Positions 60,393 through 64,000 of a stretch of DNA of 64,000 nucleotides are shown here, in pieces. The number at the start of each line of letters is the position of its first letter. The stretch's first letter is position 1. The notes below the pieces were generated by a model. That model ran no database searches, was not told the DNA's origin, and saw nothing but the letters and a program-made list of their open reading frames with translations. Origin of the DNA: Palsa-89 sp963824345 (GTDB taxonomy: Bacteria > Acidobacteriota > Terriglobia > Bryobacterales > Bryobacteraceae); the NCBI GenBank assembly GCA_963824345.1, contig CAWGOZ010000008.1, forward strand, positions 124,001 through 188,000. Reading direction: 5' to 3'. A program made the translations under genes and the position numbers.

Positions 60393-61112
60393 ATGCTGCC
60401 GGAAGCGGCCTCGACCGGTATCAGCCTCATGGGCGACATGCCCTGGGGTACGCACTTTTGCTATTTCTTCGAAACCAGGCAAGATCTGCTGGATGCTTCG
60501 ATCCCATTCTTTCAGGCCGGCCTGGAGCATCACGAGTTCTGCCTTTGGATCGTCTGCGCCCCCCTGAACGAAGCCGACGCCATCCGCGCTTTACGTGAAT
60601 CGATTCCCGGCATGGATCGTTATCTGGGCGAAGGTGGAATGGAAATCCTGGTGCATGGCCAGCCCATCACTCCGGGTGACGGCCGGGCGGCGCGCGGCCG
60701 CGTGCATCACCTGCACCAAAAGCTCGCCCACGCGCTGGCGCGAGGTTACGCCGGAATGCGAGTAGCCGGAAGTCCTGCCTCCATGCAGAAGAAAGACCTG
60801 GGAGTTTTCCGTGAATTCGAGCGCGAACTCGGCGAATCGGTGGCCAATCGCCGGATGATCGCGCTGTGCCAGTTCCCGCTGGCCAATAGCAGCGCGGCCG
60901 AAATTCTGGACGCAGCCAGGACGCACCAGTTCGTGGTGTCCAGGCGGCATGGGGATTGGGAGATTATCGAAACGCCCGAGATCAAGCTCACCAAAGCGGA
61001 AATCGAGAAACTAAACCAGCAACTTGAGCGCCGGGTGCAGGAACGCGCCCAAGCCTTGGAGAGTGGCCAACCAGGAGTTGCGGACTGGAGATCGGCCGGC
61101 GCGAAAGAGTAG
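60393..61112 (+). CDS. MEDS sensor domain, N-terminal fragment of a split histidine kinase
   Basis: The readable frame gives 239 residues. Residues about 10-200 form a MEDS (DcmR sensory) domain: GDMPWGTHFCYFFETRQDLL, FFQAGLEHHEFCLWIV, GMRVAGSPASM and MIALCQFPLA. A coiled coil follows (AEIEKLNQQLERRVQERAQALE) which in intact relatives leads straight into PAS domains. The frame then breaks: removing one base at 61064-61066 and one at 61084-61088 restores ANQELRT and EIGRRERVEEDLRRQKEILQ, joining the next fragment. ATG 60393 has a strong AGGGGAGG 8 bases upstream and is preferred to GTG 60384. Confidence 0.8.
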   Translation: MLPEAASTGISLMGDMPWGTHFCYFFETRQDLLDASIPFFQAGLEHHEFCLWIVCAPLNEADAIRALRESIPGMDRYLGEGGMEILVHGQPITPGDGRAARGRVHHLHQKLAHALARGYAGMRVAGSPASMQKKDLGVFREFERELGESVANRRMIALCQFPLANSSAAEILDAARTHQFVVSRRHGDWEIIETPEIKLTKAEIEKLNQQLERRVQERAQALESGQPGVADWRSAGAKE

Positions 61113-61171
61113 AAGAAGATCTCAGGCGGCAGAAAGAGATCCTGCAGACGGTCTTCGATCACATTCCCATC

Positions 61172-61915
61172 ATGCTGTGCTTCTTTGATGAGAATAACCG
61201 GATCAAGCTGGTGAATCCGGAATGGGAGCGGACGCTGGGCTGCTTACTGGAAGAAATACCCAACCAGGACATGGGTTTTGTAGTCGCCCAGCATTACCCG
61301 GATCCCGAATATCGCCGACAAGTGGTCGATTTCGCGCACACCGCGAACGGGGAATGGGTGGACTTGAAAACGAAGGTTCGGGATGGACGCGTAATCGACA
61401 CCTCCTGGGCCGTAGTCCGGATTTCGGGTGGCACCTCCATCGCGATCGGGGAGGACATCACCCGGCGCAAACAGGCCGAGCAGGACCTTCGTCGGCAAAA
61501 GGAGATCCTGCAAACCATCTTCGATCACCTTCCGATCATGATCAGTTTCATCGACCGGAATGGCGAGTTCAAGCTAGTGAATCGGGAGTGGGAACGCACG
61601 CTGGGACGGTCGCTCCAGGAGATCAGAAGCCAAAACATCGACATCGTGGGGGAAAACTATCCGGATCCGGACCTGCGCCAAGAGGTCGAGGATTTTTACC
61701 GCGGTTCCCATGGCGAATGGCACGACTTCAAAACCAGGGTTCCCGACGGCCGGGTGATCGACGTTCTCGTGGGCAGTGCTCCATCTTTCCGATGGCACCG
61801 CGGTCTGCTTCGGGCAAGACATCACCCGGCGCAAGCGCGCGGACGAGGCTCTGCGAGAAAGCGAGGAGCGCTTCCGCCAGCTCGCCGAGACCATCCGCGA
61901 TCTGTTTTGGATTAA
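61172..61915 (+). CDS. PAS-PAS fragment of the split histidine kinase
   Basis: This frame encodes two PAS domains: residues about 1-100 (CFFDENNRIKLVNPEWERTL ... GEDITRRKQAEQDLRRQKE) and 110-200 (FIDRNGEFKLVNREWERTLG). In-frame coding continues upstream of the first ATG to about 61090, so this is an internal piece and not a gene start. After about residue 198 the frame is lost: an extra base near 61764-61768 shifts it, and the tail (SAPSFRWHRGLLRARHHPAQ) is not real. The two PAS units are near-duplicates about 122 residues apart. Confidence 0.7.
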   Translation: MLCFFDENNRIKLVNPEWERTLGCLLEEIPNQDMGFVVAQHYPDPEYRRQVVDFAHTANGEWVDLKTKVRDGRVIDTSWAVVRISGGTSIAIGEDITRRKQAEQDLRRQKEILQTIFDHLPIMISFIDRNGEFKLVNREWERTLGRSLQEIRSQNIDIVGENYPDPDLRQEVEDFYRGSHGEWHDFKTRVPDGRVIDVLVGSAPSFRWHRGLLRARHHPAQARGRGSARKRGALPPARRDHPRSVLD

Positions 61916-62477
61916 AACGCCCGATCTAAAGCGCGTTATTTACTTCAGCCCTTCCTACGACAGCATCAGCGGCCGTTCCCGGGAAGACGCTTATCGAAAC
62001 CCGAATCACCAGGGATTCCTGAAAAGGGTCGCGGCCGAAGATCGGGAACGAATGACGGCGTTCATGGAGCGGACGGTGGAAAAGGAATATGAAATCGAGT
62101 ATCGCATCACCCACCCGGACGGCTCCCTCCATTGGGTTTCCGAACGCGGATATCCGATCCGCGACCAATCCGGACAAATCTATCGGGTGGCCGGTATCAC
62201 CCACGATATTACGGCCGCCAAACTGGCCGAAGAAGCGCTCCGCGAAAGTGAGGAACGCTTCCGCCAGATCGCGGAAAACATCCACGAGGTGTTTTGGCTG
62301 AGGTCGCCCGACTCGCGGCAACTGCTGTATGTCAGCCCCATGTATGAAAAGGTTTTCGGCAGGACCTGCGAGAGCCTCTACGCCGACGGTGAAAATCTTT
62401 CGGCGGTCCACCCCGACGATCGTTCCCGCGTACTCCAGGAGCATGCAAACCTGCGGACGGAGGCGAGTTCGAAATAG
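61776..62477 (+). CDS. PAS-PAS fragment of the split histidine kinase, continued
   Basis: This frame continues the previous fragment: LHLSDGTAVCFGQDITRRKR ends PAS 2, then PAS 3 (ALRESEERFRQLAETIRDLF ... ITHDITAAKLAEEA) and the first part of PAS 4 (QIAENIHEVFWLRSPDSRQ). It is internal, so the ATG at 61776 is only the first in-frame Met. Coding ends artificially at a TAG at 62475: a one-base deletion near 62455-62465 separates it from GEFEIEYRIIGHNGQVRWIR in the next frame. Confidence 0.7.
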   Translation: MLHLSDGTAVCFGQDITRRKRADEALRESEERFRQLAETIRDLFWIKTPDLKRVIYFSPSYDSISGRSREDAYRNPNHQGFLKRVAAEDRERMTAFMERTVEKEYEIEYRITHPDGSLHWVSERGYPIRDQSGQIYRVAGITHDITAAKLAEEALRESEERFRQIAENIHEVFWLRSPDSRQLLYVSPMYEKVFGRTCESLYADGENLSAVHPDDRSRVLQEHANLRTEASSK

Positions 62478-62506
62478 AATACCGGATTATTGGCCACAAC
62501 GGCCAG

Positions 62507-63316
62507 GTGCGCTGGATACGCGACCGGGGCTTTCCCATTCGAAACCAATCCGGGGAGATCTATCGCATGGGCGGCGTGGCCGAGGACGTCACCTACCGCA
62601 AGGAAGCCGAGGAGCGTCTCAAAACCAGCAGTGAGCAGTTGCGCGCCCTATCCGCCAGCCTGCAATCCACGCGCGAGAAAGAGGCCACCCGGATCGCTCG
62701 ACAGATCCACGACGAACTGGGCGGTCCTCTGGCCGGATTGCGCTGGGAACTGGAGGCACTCGAAAAAATGATTCACCAGCCGGCCGATCCGGAGCGCGTG
62801 AAAATGATGCAGGTGAAACTGGCCGCGATGGTGGGCCTCACCGACGCCACCATTAACGTGGTGCGGCGAGTCGCCTCCGAACTGCGCCCCAGCATTCTGG
62901 ACGATCTGGGTTTATTGGAAGCCATCGAGTGGCAGACCCAGCAGTTCGAGGCGCGCACCGGAATCGAATGCCGCTGCGACTGTTCTCTCCCCAGAATCCC
63001 GCTGGGGGATCAACAGTCCACTGCCGTTTTTCGCATCGTTCAGGAAGCTCTCACCAACATCCTGCGCCACGCGCAGGCAACCCGGGTAGTCGTCGCAATG
63101 AAGGAAGAGGACGGAATATTCGTTCTAACGGTCGCCGATAATGGCCGCGGAATCAGCCAAGCCGAAGTGCTCAGCAGGGCCTCCCTGGGACTCCTTGGAA
63201 TGCAGGAGCGCGCTCACCTGATCGGCGGCCGCGTGGATATCGTCGGCCTGAAGGGACGGGGCACCACTCTGCACATTCGCGTGCCCCTCGCGGTAGGCGA
63301 ACCCCGAGCGAAATGA
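62507..63316 (+). CDS. Histidine kinase catalytic fragment (HisKA_3-HATPase)
   Basis: This frame carries the end of PAS 4 (VAEDVTYRKEAEERL) and a complete NarL-type kinase core: HisKA_3 with the phospho-acceptor His in ARQIHDELGGPLAGLRWELE and a HATPase_c domain with VQEALTNILRHAQA, VADNGRGIS and LGLLGMQERAHLIGG. Coding starts upstream at about 62463. It is the C-terminal part of the MEDS-PAS kinase broken by four indels. Its stop overlaps the response regulator start (ATGA). Confidence 0.82.
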   Translation: MRWIRDRGFPIRNQSGEIYRMGGVAEDVTYRKEAEERLKTSSEQLRALSASLQSTREKEATRIARQIHDELGGPLAGLRWELEALEKMIHQPADPERVKMMQVKLAAMVGLTDATINVVRRVASELRPSILDDLGLLEAIEWQTQQFEARTGIECRCDCSLPRIPLGDQQSTAVFRIVQEALTNILRHAQATRVVVAMKEEDGIFVLTVADNGRGISQAEVLSRASLGLLGMQERAHLIGGRVDIVGLKGRGTTLHIRVPLAVGEPRAK

Positions 63317-63666
63317 TGCGAAAGGTTCTCATTGTCGACGATCATGAAGTGCTTCGGGATGGCGTGAAGAAACTCTTGGGCGAACAGCCCGGCGCCATTT
63401 CTTGCGGTGAAGCCGGTACGCCGGATGAGGCCCTCCGTATGGCGAGCACCCAGGAGTGGGACGCCGTGGTCCTGGATCTTTCCTTGGCCGGCCGTAGTGG
63501 TCTCGACGTTCTGAAGCAGTTGAAACATGATTCGCCCCCGTCTTCCCATACTGGTGCTGACCATCCACTCGGAGGAACAATACGCGCGCCGCGCTTTCAA
63601 AGCGGGCGCTGCCGGATTTATCACCAAGGACAGCCCGCGCGCGGAACTCTCCAAGGCCATCCTTAA
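63313..63666 (+). CDS. Receiver-domain fragment of a split response regulator
   Basis: The first about 75 residues are the start of a receiver domain: RKVLIVDDHEVLRDGVKKLL with the acidic pair, and VVLDLSLAGRSGLDVLKQLK with the phospho-acceptor Asp. After LKHDSPP the frame is lost in a run of five C at 63535-63539; one C fewer would continue into the next frame. The residues after the shift are not real. It is coupled to the kinase fragment by ATGA. Confidence 0.78.
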   Translation: MMRKVLIVDDHEVLRDGVKKLLGEQPGAISCGEAGTPDEALRMASTQEWDAVVLDLSLAGRSGLDVLKQLKHDSPPSSHTGADHPLGGTIRAPRFQSGRCRIYHQGQPARGTLQGHP

Positions 63667-63949
63667 GGTGATGGATGGCGGCAAGTATCTGAGCCCGGCG
63701 CTGGCCGAAAAGCTGATCGTCGATCTGGAGCGCGGCGTCGACCGCACGCCCGATCAAACCCTTTCCGATCGCGAGTTTCAGGTAATGCGCCTGATCGCGT
63801 CCGGCAAGACCCTCAGCGAAATTGCCGATCTGTTGTCTCTCAGCGACAAGACCATCAGCACCTATCGTGCCCGCCTCATGGAGAAAATGGGCATGCGGAC
63901 CAACGCCGAACTCACCCGCTACGCTATCCTGAACAAGCTCGTGGACTGA
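63527..63949 (+). CDS. Receiver/LuxR-HTH fragment of the split response regulator
   Basis: This frame supplies the rest of the regulator: LPILVLTIHSEEQYARRAF, the conserved Lys of the receiver in GFITKDSP, and a LuxR-type HTH (LSDREFQVMRLIASGKTLSE ... KTISTYRARLMEKMGM). Joined to the preceding fragment it would be a normal NarL/FixJ regulator of about 211 residues. The ATG at 63527 is only the first Met in this frame. Confidence 0.8.
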   Translation: MIRPRLPILVLTIHSEEQYARRAFKAGAAGFITKDSPRAELSKAILKVMDGGKYLSPALAEKLIVDLERGVDRTPDQTLSDREFQVMRLIASGKTLSEIADLLSLSDKTISTYRARLMEKMGMRTNAELTRYAILNKLVD

Positions 63950-63973
63950 GCCCCGAGTCATCGCCGCCTGGGC

Positions 63974-63994
63974 ATGTAGGGAATATACCTACAT
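63974..63994. promoter_or_regulatory. Perfect inverted repeat at the right edge
   Basis: ATGTAGG (63974-63980) and CCTACAT (63988-63994) are perfect 7-bp inverted repeats with a 7-base AT-rich centre (gaatata). It lies 25 bases after the regulator stop and could be an operator/promoter of the next gene, which is outside the window. Confidence 0.5.
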
Positions 63995-64000
63995 CGTCGT

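Noticed and set aside
1..64000. Search for tRNA, rRNA, CRISPR, insertion sequences and prophage genes
   Set aside because: No cloverleaf, rRNA-like block, regularly spaced direct repeats, transposase or phage structural protein could be recognised by reading.

Overview
The window is a GC-rich, gene-dense bacterial chromosome segment, most likely from an acidobacterium of the Solibacter/Bryobacterales type. The best lineage markers are a VWFA-type secreted protein of the acidobacterial family (TIGR03436-like, 3420-4430), a lipase-like protein ending in the Solibacter-type C-terminal domain (TIGR03437-like, 8480-10255), a beta-propeller sensor kinase, and a membrane-fused spermidine synthase. 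I see no rRNA, tRNA, CRISPR array, insertion sequence or prophage. No gene-free stretch exceeds 300 bases; the largest is 24166-24435. These family assignments come from recognising motifs by eye, not from a database search.

Layout. 1-13 kb: two secreted proteins, a TonB C-terminal protein, a cytochrome P460, a PRPP-dependent phosphoribosyltransferase, an exopolysaccharide glycosyl-1-phosphate transferase, ClpP, the lipase-like protein, and a coupled minus-strand operon (TlpA-like thioredoxin, small protein, nucleotidyltransferase, GlcD). 13-17 kb: two tandem pterin synthases (one lacking its catalytic Cys) coupled to GTP cyclohydrolase I, then mqnA-mqnC of futalosine menaquinone synthesis. 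17-24 kb: NfeD-type protease, small envelope proteins, a CPBP protease, a GyrI-like protein, and a propeller kinase/NarL-type regulator pair. 24-31 kb: RND efflux pump, adaptor and TolC-type channel. 31-36 kb: a frameshifted methyltransferase, a tiny membrane protein and a sodium/solute symporter, then the spermidine synthase-like fusion.

36-38.3 kb: a compact type II restriction-modification island (Vsr, C5 methyltransferase, Eco29kI-like GIY-YIG nuclease), probably horizontally acquired. 38.4-45.6 kb: FabI, a GldA/GldF/GldG-like ABC system with a DUF4340 protein, then pncB and a PncA-like hydrolase for NAD salvage. 45.7-47.7 kb: a four-gene ArsR/SRPBCC/DUF899/DinB operon behind a near-consensus promoter. 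48-52.5 kb: a CheB/CheR-fused sensor kinase with its NarL-type regulator. 52.5-60.2 kb: a second, TetR-controlled RND operon. 60.4-64 kb: a MEDS/multi-PAS kinase and regulator, both broken by single-base indels.

The most interesting signals are: (1) a recurrent TANNNT hexamer 6-9 nt upstream of the start codon in front of at least eight genes without a convincing ribosome binding site, which suggests frequent leaderless transcription and changes several starts; (2) the Cys-less pterin synthase paralogue; (3) the small-protein/nucleotidyltransferase pair; (4) perfect palindromes beside tetR and at the right edge; (5) a cluster of indels at 61.0-63.6 kb.
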